Source: Aquamicrobium sp. (lineage in GTDB: Bacteria; Pseudomonadota; Alphaproteobacteria; Rhizobiales; Rhizobiaceae). Taken from it: a stretch of DNA of 30,424 nucleotides. The position numbers were made by a program, and so were the translations under genes. Shown one piece after another: positions 23,067-30,424 of the stretch. How positions within the stretch are numbered: position 1 is the stretch's first letter; each line of letters starts with the position of its first letter. The notes beneath the pieces were generated by a model, which saw nothing but the letters and a program-made list of their open reading frames with translations, had not been told where the DNA came from and ran no database searches. Location: positions 1-30,424 of the forward strand of contig JACZJD010000372.1 of NCBI GenBank assembly GCA_014860725.1. The letters are read 5' to 3'.

Positions 23067-23995
23067 AGCAGCATTTCATTGTCTTGTGCGGCGGTGTCGG
23101 CGGCTCGCGTCTGGCCGAGGGGCTGGCCCGGCATCTGGCTCCCGAGGCGCTGACCATCGTCGTCAACACGGGAGACGATTTCGAGCATCTCGGCCTGAAG
23201 ATATGTCCCGACATCGACACGGTGCTCTACATGCTGGCCGGCTGCGTCAGCCGCGAGCGCGGCTGGGGGCGTGAAGACGAAAGCTGGGTGGCCCACGAAA
23301 CCCTCGCCGCGCTGGGCGGCCCGAGCTGGTTCCAGCTCGGCGACCGCGACATCGCCCTGCATCTCGCCCGCAACGCGCTGCTCGCCGAGGGAAAGGGACT
23401 TGCGCAGGCGGTCCGGCATATTGCGGCTGCCCTCGGCGTTTCGCACGTGCCGGTGCCCGTCACCGAAGCCCCGACCCCGACCGTCGTGCAGACGGTCGAG
23501 GGCGATCTCGCCTTCCAGGACTATTTCGTGCGCCGGAGGGCGGACGTCGAGGTTCTCGGATTGCGATATGGGGGAACGCCCGCCACCCCGCTTTCGGAGC
23601 GGGTCGAGGCGGCGTTCTCGGACCCCGCATTGGCCGGGATCATCATCGCGCCGTCGAACCCGTTCCTGAGCATCGCTCCGATGCTGTCCATCGGCGGCCT
23701 GCGGGAGAAGCTCGCCCGGCGCGACGTGCCGGTCCTCGCCGTCTCCCCCTATGTGAACGGTCGGGCCGTGAAAGGCCCCGTATCCCGCCTGCAGAGGGAT
23801 CTGGGCCTCCCCGCGGGGGACGAGGGGCTGATCGCATATTACGGCGGGCTGGTGGACATCCTGTTCACCTGCGGGTCCGGTCGCCCGGCCGCCGTCGGCA
23901 TGAGCGTCGAGGACGGGGACACGCTCATGCCGGACGGGGCGGGGCGCGGCCGTCTCGCCCGGCGGGTTCTGGAGCGGCTGGGGTGGCGGCCATGA
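23063..23995 (+). CDS. cofD: 2-phospho-L-lactate transferase (F420-0 synthase)
   Basis: CofD/FbiA transfers the phospho-acid moiety from the CofC product to FO, giving F420-0 or its dehydro or 3-phosphoglycerate form. The 310-residue protein contains 'CGGVGGSRLAEGLA' (nucleotide loop), 'VNTGDDFEHLGLKICPDIDTVLYMLAG', 'WFQLGDRDIALHLARNALLAEGKGL', 'PTPTVVQTVEGDLAFQDYFVRRRA' and 'IIAPSNPFLSIAPML', all standard for the family. The start ATG 23063 overlaps the cofE stop by four bases, and its own stop overlaps the next start in the same way, so cofE, cofD and the following gene are translationally coupled. Confidence 0.95.
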   Translation: MKQHFIVLCGGVGGSRLAEGLARHLAPEALTIVVNTGDDFEHLGLKICPDIDTVLYMLAGCVSRERGWGREDESWVAHETLAALGGPSWFQLGDRDIALHLARNALLAEGKGLAQAVRHIAAALGVSHVPVPVTEAPTPTVVQTVEGDLAFQDYFVRRRADVEVLGLRYGGTPATPLSERVEAAFSDPALAGIIIAPSNPFLSIAPMLSIGGLREKLARRDVPVLAVSPYVNGRAVKGPVSRLQRDLGLPAGDEGLIAYYGGLVDILFTCGSGRPAAVGMSVEDGDTLMPDGAGRGRLARRVLERLGWRP

Positions 23996-24936
23996 AGCCG
24001 GTGGTCGTGGTGGGCGACGACGGCTACGCCAGGGCAATCGCGGACTTCGTCACGGCGGTTGCCGCACGCCCATCCCTGTTGCTGTCGCCCGACGATCCCG
24101 GCCTTCGCCGTCACATGGCCGCGGCGGAGTGGATCGTCGAGGCGGCCGGTCAGGACCCTGCGCGAAAGCGCAGGGTCCTGGCGCACGGCGCCTCGGGCGG
24201 AGACGCGATCGTGACCTCGGACGCCTCCGTGATTACCCGGGCGGAACTGATCGCGGGTCTGCCGCCGGATTTCCAGCAGCGCCATGCGGTCGCGCATTTC
24301 TTTTTCCCGCTGAAGCATTGCCGGCTGGTCGAACTCGTCACGGCCTCGGCCGGCAGCCGGCCGATGGACGCCGAACGGGTGGCGGTCTTGCAGGGGTGGC
24401 TGTCCGCCGTCCTCGGGCGCTCCGTCGTTCGGCTGCCCGATTATCCGGGCTTCTGCGCCAACCGGCTGGGCCTGTTCATGATCGCCGCCGCTTTGTCTCG
24501 CGGCGGCGAGACGGGCGCGGACTGTGCCGCCATCGACCGGTTGGCGATACCCGCCCTCGGGCTGGCGCGATCCGGGCTCTTCGGCACTGCCGACCTGATA
24601 GGGCTCCCGACGCTGGCCGCCCTGCTTTCCGCGCTTGTGCAGCGCCTCCCTCCCGACGATCCCTTGCAGCGGCACGGACCATCGGCCCTGGCCGCGCTCG
24701 GGCAGGTCGAGGCAGCCGGCGTCGGGCGATTGATCGACCGCGACCGGACCGCAGGTCGCGGGTTCCGCTTTGCCGGTGGCCCCGGGGCTGCGGAGGCGGA
24801 CGCCCGGCCGGAGACGGTGATCGCGGCCTTGGCCCGGGACCGGGATCGCTATGCGGCGCTGGTGGCCGGCCAGAACGGCATCGGGGCCGAAGCGCTCGGC
24901 GGGATCATGCGGCAGAGCTACGGCTGGGATGGCTGA
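23992..24936 (+). CDS. 3-hydroxyacyl-CoA dehydrogenase-like protein with reduced Rossmann domain
   Basis: A 314-residue protein related to 3-hydroxyacyl-CoA dehydrogenases and the C-terminal part of FadB/FadJ. The catalytic set is kept with correct spacing: His102 (AHFFFP), Glu114 (CRLVELV) and Asn157 (PGFCANRLGLF). A helical C-terminal dimerisation part with 'GLFGTADLIGLPTL' follows. The N-terminal NAD-binding part is odd. It is about 40 residues shorter than usual, and the GxGxxG loop is GDDGYA (residues 8-13), lacking two of the three glycines. 'ADWIVEAAGQDPARK'-like sequence is retained (here AAEWIVEAAGQDPARK). It may use another cofactor or be non-redox. It overlaps cofD by four bases and complements the hydratase half at 12714. 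Confidence 0.82.
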   Translation: MKPVVVVGDDGYARAIADFVTAVAARPSLLLSPDDPGLRRHMAAAEWIVEAAGQDPARKRRVLAHGASGGDAIVTSDASVITRAELIAGLPPDFQQRHAVAHFFFPLKHCRLVELVTASAGSRPMDAERVAVLQGWLSAVLGRSVVRLPDYPGFCANRLGLFMIAAALSRGGETGADCAAIDRLAIPALGLARSGLFGTADLIGLPTLAALLSALVQRLPPDDPLQRHGPSALAALGQVEAAGVGRLIDRDRTAGRGFRFAGGPGAAEADARPETVIAALARDRDRYAALVAGQNGIGAEALGGIMRQSYGWDG

Positions 24937-24939
24937 ATG

Positions 24940-26088
24940 TCAGCTCCGACCGCGTTCATGCCCGGGTTCCATGAATTTGCCGAGGATGGTCTTGCGATAG
25001 TCCCTCGGGCTCATCCCCGTCCACTGGTTGAAGGCGCGGGTGAAGGCGCGCGTTTCCGAGTAGCCGAGGCTTTCCGCAATCGCGCTGACGGTCTTCCTGG
25101 TCTTCAGGAGCTGCCGAAGCGCGAGGTCGCGGCGAATTCCCTCGATGACGTTGCGAAAGCTCGTCCCCTCCTCCTTGAGGCGCCGCCGGAGCGTTTGCTC
25201 GCTCACGCCATAGAGGCCGGCGACATACTCCACCTGCGGAAAGAAGACATGCTCTCCCTTCGCCGCCAGAATGTCGTTGCGTATGCGCCTGGCCATGCTG
25301 TTGACGTTGGTGGGAACCATCATGAACACGAGCGGGGCGCGCTGGAGCATCGTCTTGAGCTCCGCCCGGTTGCGGACATTGGGGACGCTTTCCAGATCCT
25401 CGTTGAAGATCAGCCGCGTCTTCTCCCGCGAAAACTTGTGGGTCCCCGGGAACATGTAGCGGAGCTCCTGCGCCCGCTCGACGGGCCGGGGGTAGTTGAA
25501 CTCGACCGTATCGATCAGGACGTTGCGGTCCGCCATCCAGCAAGTCGCCCTGTACCAGATCGAAAGCCAGAATTCGAGAAAGTAGTGATTGGGATCGAGT
25601 TCCGGATTCCGGAATTGAATCTCAAGAATATATCTGTCGTCTGCCTTCGAGAAATCCATTTTGATTTCGTCGGTGAACAGGCTGTAGAAAAGAACGCCCT
25701 TCCGCAGCGCCGCTGCAAGGTTGTGCTCGTGAATGATGACGTTGCACATCATTGCAAAGACGCCCGGCTTGCAGCGGTGCTGCATGAATCCCATGAACTC
25801 GTCGTCGAGCAGGAACCAGACCATCTGGACCAGTTCCGCCAGCTTCTCGGACGGCCCGCGCCATGCCGGGTCGTTCACGTCCGCAGGGTCGAGGCCGATA
25901 TGCTCGAGAAGGTGATCGACGCTCACTCCGAGACGCTCGGCACCCCGGAGAGTTTCTCGAAAGTAGTGCGAGCAGGACGTGGCCAAGGAAACCGCCTTTC
26001 CGGAGTCGATCGAAGGCGTCGAAACATCGCGTCCCGAACCGGGGGCGTCAAGGTCCGCGGCCGCCGGCAAGTCAGCGACATTCGGCAC
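24940..26088 (-). CDS. AraC family transcriptional regulator
   Basis: A regulator of about 380 residues. The N-terminal part resembles the arabinose-binding-like domain of OruR/ArgR-type AraC proteins ('YFRETLRGAERLGVSVDHLLEHIGLDPADV'). The last roughly 100 residues form the double helix-turn-helix ('VAGLYGVSEQTLRRRLKEEGTSFRNVIEGIRRDLALRQLL' and 'SAIAESLGYSETRAFTRAFNQWTGMSPRDYRK'). The start is uncertain: GTG 26088 is used here, TTG 25986 would fit the domain boundary, and ATG 26172 would overlap the divergent gene. It is convergent with the HAD-like gene (3-base gap) and divergent from the alcohol dehydrogenase. It is a plausible activator of the dehydrogenase/hydrolase pair and perhaps of the whole 8964 unit (inference). 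Confidence 0.85.
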   Translation of the reverse strand: MPNVADLPAAADLDAPGSGRDVSTPSIDSGKAVSLATSCSHYFRETLRGAERLGVSVDHLLEHIGLDPADVNDPAWRGPSEKLAELVQMVWFLLDDEFMGFMQHRCKPGVFAMMCNVIIHEHNLAAALRKGVLFYSLFTDEIKMDFSKADDRYILEIQFRNPELDPNHYFLEFWLSIWYRATCWMADRNVLIDTVEFNYPRPVERAQELRYMFPGTHKFSREKTRLIFNEDLESVPNVRNRAELKTMLQRAPLVFMMVPTNVNSMARRIRNDILAAKGEHVFFPQVEYVAGLYGVSEQTLRRRLKEEGTSFRNVIEGIRRDLALRQLLKTRKTVSAIAESLGYSETRAFTRAFNQWTGMSPRDYRKTILGKFMEPGHERGRS

Positions 26089-26137
26089 TCGACTTCCCGC
26101 CCGTGCGGGGAGGAATGCACAGGCAAGGAGCAATTCC

Positions 26138-27292
26138 ATGAGAGCGTTTGATTTTGCGACGGTGCCCCACATTCATGTGCAGTGGGGCGGCGCGGCCCGG
26201 CTCGGCGAGCTCATGAAGGGCTGGTTTCCCGCCGGCAGGGTTCTCGTCGTCACCGACCGTTTTCTTCACGGCTCCGGCCTGTTGAACGAGGCCCTGGCCT
26301 CGCTTGCCACGCACGGATATCCCGCCGTCGTGTTCGACGCCGTGGAAGCCGATCCCGCGGAGAGCATCGTCCGTGATTGCGTCCTGCTGGCCACCCGGGA
26401 GCGGGCGGATATCGTCGTGGGCCTCGGCGGCGGTTCGTCCATGGATGTGGCGAAGGTGGCGGCCGCAATCGCGCGATCCGGCCAGCCGATTTCCGAGGCC
26501 TACGGCATCGGGAACCTGCGGGCAGGGCGATTGTCGCTGGTGCAGGTTCCCACGACGGCCGGCACCGGTTCCGAAGTGACCCGCATCTCGATCCTGACCA
26601 CGCCCGAGAGCACCAAGCTCGGGATCGTCGCCGATACGCTCTATGCGGACAGGGTTCTTCTCGACGCCAGCCTCACCGTCGGCTTGCCCGCGGTGCACAC
26701 GGCGGCAACGGGGATCGACGCGATGGTCCATGCGATCGAGGCCTATACCTCGCAGCATCTCAAGAACCCGCTGTCCGACATGCTCGCGCGGGAGGCGCTG
26801 AAGCTGCTGTCCGGGAACCTGCTTGCGGTCTGCGATGACGGAACCGATGCCGATGCGCGGGAGGCGATGCTGCTGGGCTCCATGCTGGCGGGGCAGGCAT
26901 TCGCGAATGCCCCCGTCGCCGCCGTGCACGCTCTCGCCTATCCGCTCGGCGGCCGGTTCCACATACCGCATGGCCTGTCGAACGCGCTGATGCTCGGCCC
27001 GGTGCTGGCCTACAACCGCGCCGGGGCGGCCCGCCTCTATGCGGAGCTGGGGGAGGTGCTCGGCCATCCGCGCACCGGCAAGGACGATGCCGACGCGCAG
27101 GCGTTCATCGACGGCATCCTGGCCCTGGTCGAAAGATCCGGCGCGCCGCGGCGTCTCAGGGACGTGGACATTCCGCGGGACGCCCTGCCGATGCTGGCCG
27201 CGGATGCGATGAAGCAGACGCGCCTCTTGGTCAACAACCCCGTGCCGGTCGACGAGCCGGCCGCCCTCGCAATATACGAGCAGGCCTACTGA
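26138..27292 (+). CDS. Iron-containing alcohol dehydrogenase
   Basis: A 384-residue group III (Fe-type) alcohol dehydrogenase, NAD(P)-dependent. The nucleotide loop 'GLGGGSSMDVAK' and 'VPTTAGTGSEVTRISIL' are typical. The four metal ligands are present at Asp194, His198, His264 and His278, with the canonical 4- and 14-residue spacings. Members oxidise primary alcohols or hydroxy acids, or reduce maleylacetate; the substrate is unknown. The start ATG 26138 has AAGGAG seven bases upstream, and longer versions of the frame run through the regulator's coding strand. It is divergent from the AraC gene and followed after 20 bases by the HIBCH-like gene. Confidence 0.92.
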   Translation: MRAFDFATVPHIHVQWGGAARLGELMKGWFPAGRVLVVTDRFLHGSGLLNEALASLATHGYPAVVFDAVEADPAESIVRDCVLLATRERADIVVGLGGGSSMDVAKVAAAIARSGQPISEAYGIGNLRAGRLSLVQVPTTAGTGSEVTRISILTTPESTKLGIVADTLYADRVLLDASLTVGLPAVHTAATGIDAMVHAIEAYTSQHLKNPLSDMLAREALKLLSGNLLAVCDDGTDADAREAMLLGSMLAGQAFANAPVAAVHALAYPLGGRFHIPHGLSNALMLGPVLAYNRAGAARLYAELGEVLGHPRTGKDDADAQAFIDGILALVERSGAPRRLRDVDIPRDALPMLAADAMKQTRLLVNNPVPVDEPAALAIYEQAY

Positions 27293-27312
27293 CGCCGCGA
27301 AGGATTGATGCC

Positions 27313-28353
27313 TTGAACAGCAATCCGGAAGTCCTTGTCTGGAACGAAGGGTCTGCGGGCCGTATCCATTTGAACAGGCCGAAGGCCCTGAACGCCCTCA
27401 ACAACGGCATGGTCCGGCTCATTCTCCGGGCCCTGTCCGAGTTCGAAGCGCAGGACCATATCCGCGCGGTGGTGGTGACCGCGGAGGGCGGCAAGTCGTT
27501 CTGCGCCGGCGGGGACCTGAAGGAGATCTATCACCTTGCCAGGCAGGACCGGGACCTGGCCGTGCGGATCTGGAGCGAGGAATACATCCTCAATGCGAGG
27601 ATAGCGTCCTGTTCCAAGCCCTGGGTTTGCCTTGTGGACGGGCTTTGCATGGGCGCGGGCATGGCGATGGCCGTCCACGGGCGCTCGGCCGTTCTGTCCG
27701 GAAGCGCGCTCCTGTCGATGCCCGAGGTCCGCGTCGGCTTCTATCCCGATGTCGGGGTGACATTCCGGCTTTGCCGCCTGCCGGACAGGCTCGGCTTTTA
27801 CTTCGGCATCACAGGCGAGCCCATTCCCCCCGCGCACGCCGTCGAATTCGGTCTCGCGCGGGCCGTCGTGCCGAAAAGCCTGCACGCCGAGCTCGCGGCG
27901 GAAATCGCAAGGGGAGGCGACCCGCATGCGCAGATCGCACGTTTCGCCTTGCCCATGGAGTCGCCCGATCTGGCGAAACTGTCCGCATTCTGCGGCGAGG
28001 TGTTCTCGGCCCCGACGTGGAAGGAATGCAGCGAGCGGATAGCGGCGCATCGATCCGACATCGGCGAGTTTGTATCGAAGACGATCCGCGGCTGCTCTCC
28101 GGCTTCGCTGCAAATAGCGTTCAACGCGCTCAAGACCGCGGAAGAGATTTCATCCGTCTCGCAATGTCTTGAGCGCGACATGACGATGAATGCCATGATC
28201 CTCGAACGGCATGATTTCTACGAAGGCATCCGGACGCTGCTCCTGGCGCGTGAGCTGGACCCCGTCTGGAAAGACGATCCCGATGCGGTATGGTCGCCGG
28301 AGTTTCACGATCGGACCTTCGAAAGGCTGAAAGGCGTGCTGGTCGCACCTTGA
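27313..28353 (+). CDS. 3-hydroxyisobutyryl-CoA hydrolase-like protein
   Basis: A 346-residue crotonase-superfamily protein of the 3-hydroxyisobutyryl-CoA hydrolase type. The oxyanion loops are 'KSFCAGGDLKEIY' and 'DGLCMGAGMAMAVHGRSAVLS'. 'SMPEVRVGFYPDVGVTFRLCRLP' carries Glu138 and Asp146, spaced by eight as are the catalytic pair in the human enzyme. The extended C-terminus (residues 260-346) is also typical of this subgroup. Canonical substrates are valine-pathway intermediates; here it may release another hydroxyacyl-CoA. The start is TTG 27313, preceded by GAAGGA; no ATG in the correct frame is near. It is probably co-transcribed with the alcohol dehydrogenase. Confidence 0.87.
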   Translation: MNSNPEVLVWNEGSAGRIHLNRPKALNALNNGMVRLILRALSEFEAQDHIRAVVVTAEGGKSFCAGGDLKEIYHLARQDRDLAVRIWSEEYILNARIASCSKPWVCLVDGLCMGAGMAMAVHGRSAVLSGSALLSMPEVRVGFYPDVGVTFRLCRLPDRLGFYFGITGEPIPPAHAVEFGLARAVVPKSLHAELAAEIARGGDPHAQIARFALPMESPDLAKLSAFCGEVFSAPTWKECSERIAAHRSDIGEFVSKTIRGCSPASLQIAFNALKTAEEISSVSQCLERDMTMNAMILERHDFYEGIRTLLLARELDPVWKDDPDAVWSPEFHDRTFERLKGVLVAP

Positions 28354-28423
28354 GACGCGCCCTCGAGCAATCCGGCTCCGGGCGCGAAGGCTCCCTCGGA
28401 TCCGGCTGCCGCATTGGAGGAAA

Positions 28424-28446
28424 CGGCGATCTTCGGAGCATCGCCG
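28424..28446. repeat. Hairpin after the HIBCH-like gene
   Basis: CGGCGAT (28424-28430) pairs with ATCGCCG (28440-28446) over a 9-base loop, about 70 bases past the preceding stop. There is no T-tract on the plus strand; it may mark the end of that transcript. Confidence 0.35.
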
Positions 28447-28493
28447 AAAACCTGTGGGTGACGGATGGGGTACGCCGAAGCGAAGAACCGGTT

Positions 28494-28499
28494 TATAAT
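28494..28499 (+). promoter_or_regulatory. -10 element before the exported SH3-like protein
   Basis: A perfect TATAAT lies 45 bases before the start codon at 28545. The matching -35 position (about 28471-28476, TACGCC) is poor, so an activator or another sigma factor may be involved. It marks a likely new transcription unit. Confidence 0.5.
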
Positions 28500-28544
28500 G
28501 GTGCATGGAGACGGTGCGCAGCTTGACACGGAGGGGCAACGAGA

Positions 28545-29546
28545 ATGGGGGTTCAGCACCGATTGAATGTCGTGCTGCGGCTTGCCGCGCTGTCTTGCTG
28601 CCTTCCGGCAATGGCCGCGGCCGAAGAGAACCTCGGATGGCACGGCCAGAAGGGCGAGCATGGCGCATCCCTGTTCTACGGCATCCCGCAGACGGACCAT
28701 GCACCGCTCTCCTTCTCCTGCACGCAGGGCAGCGACGAGCTTGCTTTCGTCTTCGCGTTTGCGCCGGACAATGCGGTTGACGGCGTCAAGGTCGAGGTTC
28801 TTCTTGAGGCTGGCGACATCTCGGTGCCGATCGCCACCACCGGGGCGCGGATCGAGATGGACGACAGCTTCATCCTCGAAGGCCGCACGGTGCTCGATGC
28901 CCGTCTCACCGATCTCCTTGCCTCGCGTGGCACGTTGAGTGTGTTTGTCGAGGATGGGGCCGAGGAATATCCGCTCGACGGCGCGCGGGAAGCGGCGGCG
29001 GCGCTGCTCGAAACCTGCATCGGCAGGGCGGCCGGCGCGCAGTCGCCCGAGATTGCGCAATGCGATCTTGCCGCCTGGGTCATGCAGGGCGCTCCGCCCG
29101 ATCTCCCGGTTCGCTCGGGGCCAGGGCCGGATTATCCGGCAGTGGCGACCATACCCCGACCCTATACCGACGGAGGGGAGATTTATTTCCCGCAGGTGAC
29201 GATCACCGGCTCCCGCGATGGCTGGTTCCGGATTTCCGAGGTCATTACCGATCTCTATGGCGGCTGGCCCACGGACCCGGTCGTCACTTTCTCGGGCGAG
29301 GGATGGCTGCCCGGCAATATGCTCCGGGTCTGGCTGGAATCGCCCTATCTCCTGTCGCGGCCGTCCCACGACGCCCCCATTGCCTTCACCGTGAGCACAT
29401 CGAGCAGCACCACCGACAATTTCAGGCTCGACACCCTGCATGCCTGCGAAGGTTCGTGGGTCGAGGTGGAGGGACGCCGCGACGACGAAAGGCCGCGCGG
29501 ATGGATCATGGACATCTGCGCAAGCCAGGTCACGACATGCCCGTAA
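28545..29546 (+). CDS. Exported protein with SH3-like domain
   Basis: A 333-residue protein of unknown function with a signal peptide (LNVVLRLAALSCCLPAMAAA, cleavage near AEENLG). The N-terminal 150 residues are beta-rich with a cysteine in 'LSFSCTQGSDELAFVFAF', a layout seen in periplasmic proteins that I cannot name. Residues about 185-265 look like a bacterial SH3 domain ('LPVRSGPGPDYPAVATI', then 'SRDGWFRI' and 'GEGWLPGNML'), which often binds peptidoglycan or peptide. The C-terminus carries a further short beta region with cysteines. The start ATG 28545 has GGAGGGG upstream. It overlaps or abuts the following exported protein gene, and the two probably form an operon. Confidence 0.8.
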   Translation: MGVQHRLNVVLRLAALSCCLPAMAAAEENLGWHGQKGEHGASLFYGIPQTDHAPLSFSCTQGSDELAFVFAFAPDNAVDGVKVEVLLEAGDISVPIATTGARIEMDDSFILEGRTVLDARLTDLLASRGTLSVFVEDGAEEYPLDGAREAAAALLETCIGRAAGAQSPEIAQCDLAAWVMQGAPPDLPVRSGPGPDYPAVATIPRPYTDGGEIYFPQVTITGSRDGWFRISEVITDLYGGWPTDPVVTFSGEGWLPGNMLRVWLESPYLLSRPSHDAPIAFTVSTSSSTTDNFRLDTLHACEGSWVEVEGRRDDERPRGWIMDICASQVTTCP

Positions 29547-29557
29547 GCGGAGCCGTC

Positions 29558-30388
29558 ATGACCGTCGCTCTATTGCGTGTCGCGTTGGTCGGATTGGCAA
29601 TCGTCTCGATGCCCGTCGAGCGCGCGTTCGCTGAGCCGGTCTTGCGTCCCGATCTCGCGGATCGCGTCAGCGGCCGGGAGGACGTAACCTTTACCGACCT
29701 TGTCCGGCTCGTCGTGCCGGGGACCGCCGGCAACGAGACGATCGACGTGAGGGAGATCGGAAGCGAGGTCGTGGAGGATCTGGAACCGGAGTCGATGGCG
29801 GCGCTGCGGCTTGCGGCCGTGCCGGTGCGCTCGGGTGGAAATGACCGGATAGCCTTGCTGCTGAATTTCGGCCGCGGCAGGGATGTGGTCGGACTGGCCA
29901 TTCTTGCCCTCTTCGATGTGGCAGGCGAGCCGAGGCTTCTTGACGCCGCGAATGTCGCCAGCGGCGACGACACATATTTCCTCGACCCCGCCCGGCTGGC
30001 GGTCGGGAGCGGCGACGATCTGCTGGCGATTGGCAGCACGCATGCGAACTCTGGCCAGAGCTATACGACGGTGCCGCTGGTTCTCCTGCGCAACGACCGG
30101 CTCGAACTGGTCGATATGATCTCCGCGTTTGACGAAAGGCTCTGCGCCTACGAGCGGACGCAACGGCTCGATCTACAGCGAGGCGCGCAGGAACCCTTTT
30201 CGGACGTCGTGGCGACCGTGACGGAGGTGACGACGCTCTCGGGGGAGGATTGCGGACAAGCGCCTGTTCCCGAAGCCGGTACGCGCACGATCATCGTGAC
30301 CTATAGTTGGGACATCGGCGAGCAACGCTATATTCCCGACTCCGACGCTTTTGAAGTACTGGCGACTGAGAACGAGGAGCGGTTTTGA
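29558..30388 (+). CDS. Exported protein of unknown function
   Basis: A 276-residue protein with a clear signal peptide (VALLRVALVGLAIVSMPVERAFA, cleavage before EPVLRP). The mature part alternates beta strands and acidic loops ('RIALLLNFGRGRDVVGLAILALFD', 'TYFLDPARLAVGSGDDLLAIGSTHANSGQSYTTVPLVLLRNDRLELVD'). This resembles secreted proteins that report or bind at the cell surface, but no family is recognised. ATG 29558 has GGAG five bases before it; ATG 29537 in the same frame would overlap the previous gene. It is probably translated together with the SH3-like protein gene, 11 bases upstream. The window ends 36 bases after the stop, with nothing recognisable in between. Confidence 0.75.
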   Translation: MTVALLRVALVGLAIVSMPVERAFAEPVLRPDLADRVSGREDVTFTDLVRLVVPGTAGNETIDVREIGSEVVEDLEPESMAALRLAAVPVRSGGNDRIALLLNFGRGRDVVGLAILALFDVAGEPRLLDAANVASGDDTYFLDPARLAVGSGDDLLAIGSTHANSGQSYTTVPLVLLRNDRLELVDMISAFDERLCAYERTQRLDLQRGAQEPFSDVVATVTEVTTLSGEDCGQAPVPEAGTRTIIVTYSWDIGEQRYIPDSDAFEVLATENEERF

Positions 30389-30424
30389 CGGCAATTGGGC
30401 AAAAGTTCGTTTCACGAGCCTTTG

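Noticed and set aside
26089..26172. ATG 26172 as start of the AraC regulator
   Set aside because: It would overlap the ribosome binding site and start of the divergent alcohol dehydrogenase and adds low-complexity residues before the domain.

Overview
The window is high-G+C DNA, most likely from an alphaproteobacterium of the Hyphomicrobiales (Rhizobiales). This rests on a DUF982-type small protein, a metNIQ set whose MetQ lacks a lipobox, and the overall codon style; it is an inference from gene content, not a species identification. No tRNA, rRNA, CRISPR array, insertion sequence or att site was seen.

Layout. 1-5225: the 3' end of a TonB-dependent receptor (OprC/NosA-like, probably copper), a DUF982 protein on the minus strand, a poorly coding stretch with a clear minus-strand terminator, then metN-metI-metQ for methionine uptake closed by a strong hairpin. 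5282-8672: two crotonase-fold enzymes, each with its own TetR-family regulator, arranged TetR1(-)/ECH1(+) and TetR2(-)/ECH2(+). Each divergent gap carries perfect or near-perfect 18-bp inverted repeats of 7-4-7 form, which are strong operator candidates. 8673-8963: an intergenic stretch with an unusually AT-rich core.

8964-24936 is a plus-strand gene train of about 16 kb that looks like one catabolic unit. It encodes a phenylacetate-CoA-ligase-type acid activator, an LLM-family (F420-dependent) oxidoreductase, a thiolase, a hydratase equal to the N-terminal half of FadB/FadJ, an NADPH:F420 reductase, CofC, a fused FO synthase (FbiC), a complete Liv-type ABC importer (binding protein, two permeases, two ATPases), CofE, CofD, and a 3-hydroxyacyl-CoA dehydrogenase-like protein with a shortened, degenerate Rossmann part. 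An AraC-family regulator (-) follows, then an iron-dependent alcohol dehydrogenase and a 3-hydroxyisobutyryl-CoA-hydrolase-like protein (24940-28353). The window ends with two exported proteins of unknown function.

How it works together (inference): the importer brings in an organic acid, the ligase makes its CoA ester, and hydratase, dehydrogenase and thiolase carry out beta-oxidation-like cleavage. No FAD acyl-CoA dehydrogenase is present in the unit. Instead there is an F420-type oxidoreductase, all genes needed for F420-0 assembly and glutamylation, and Fno to exchange hydride between F420 and NADP. The most interesting proposal is that a deazaflavin (F420) step is built into a CoA-dependent degradation pathway of a proteobacterium, with cofactor biosynthesis co-transcribed with catabolism. 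The substrate cannot be read from the sequence.
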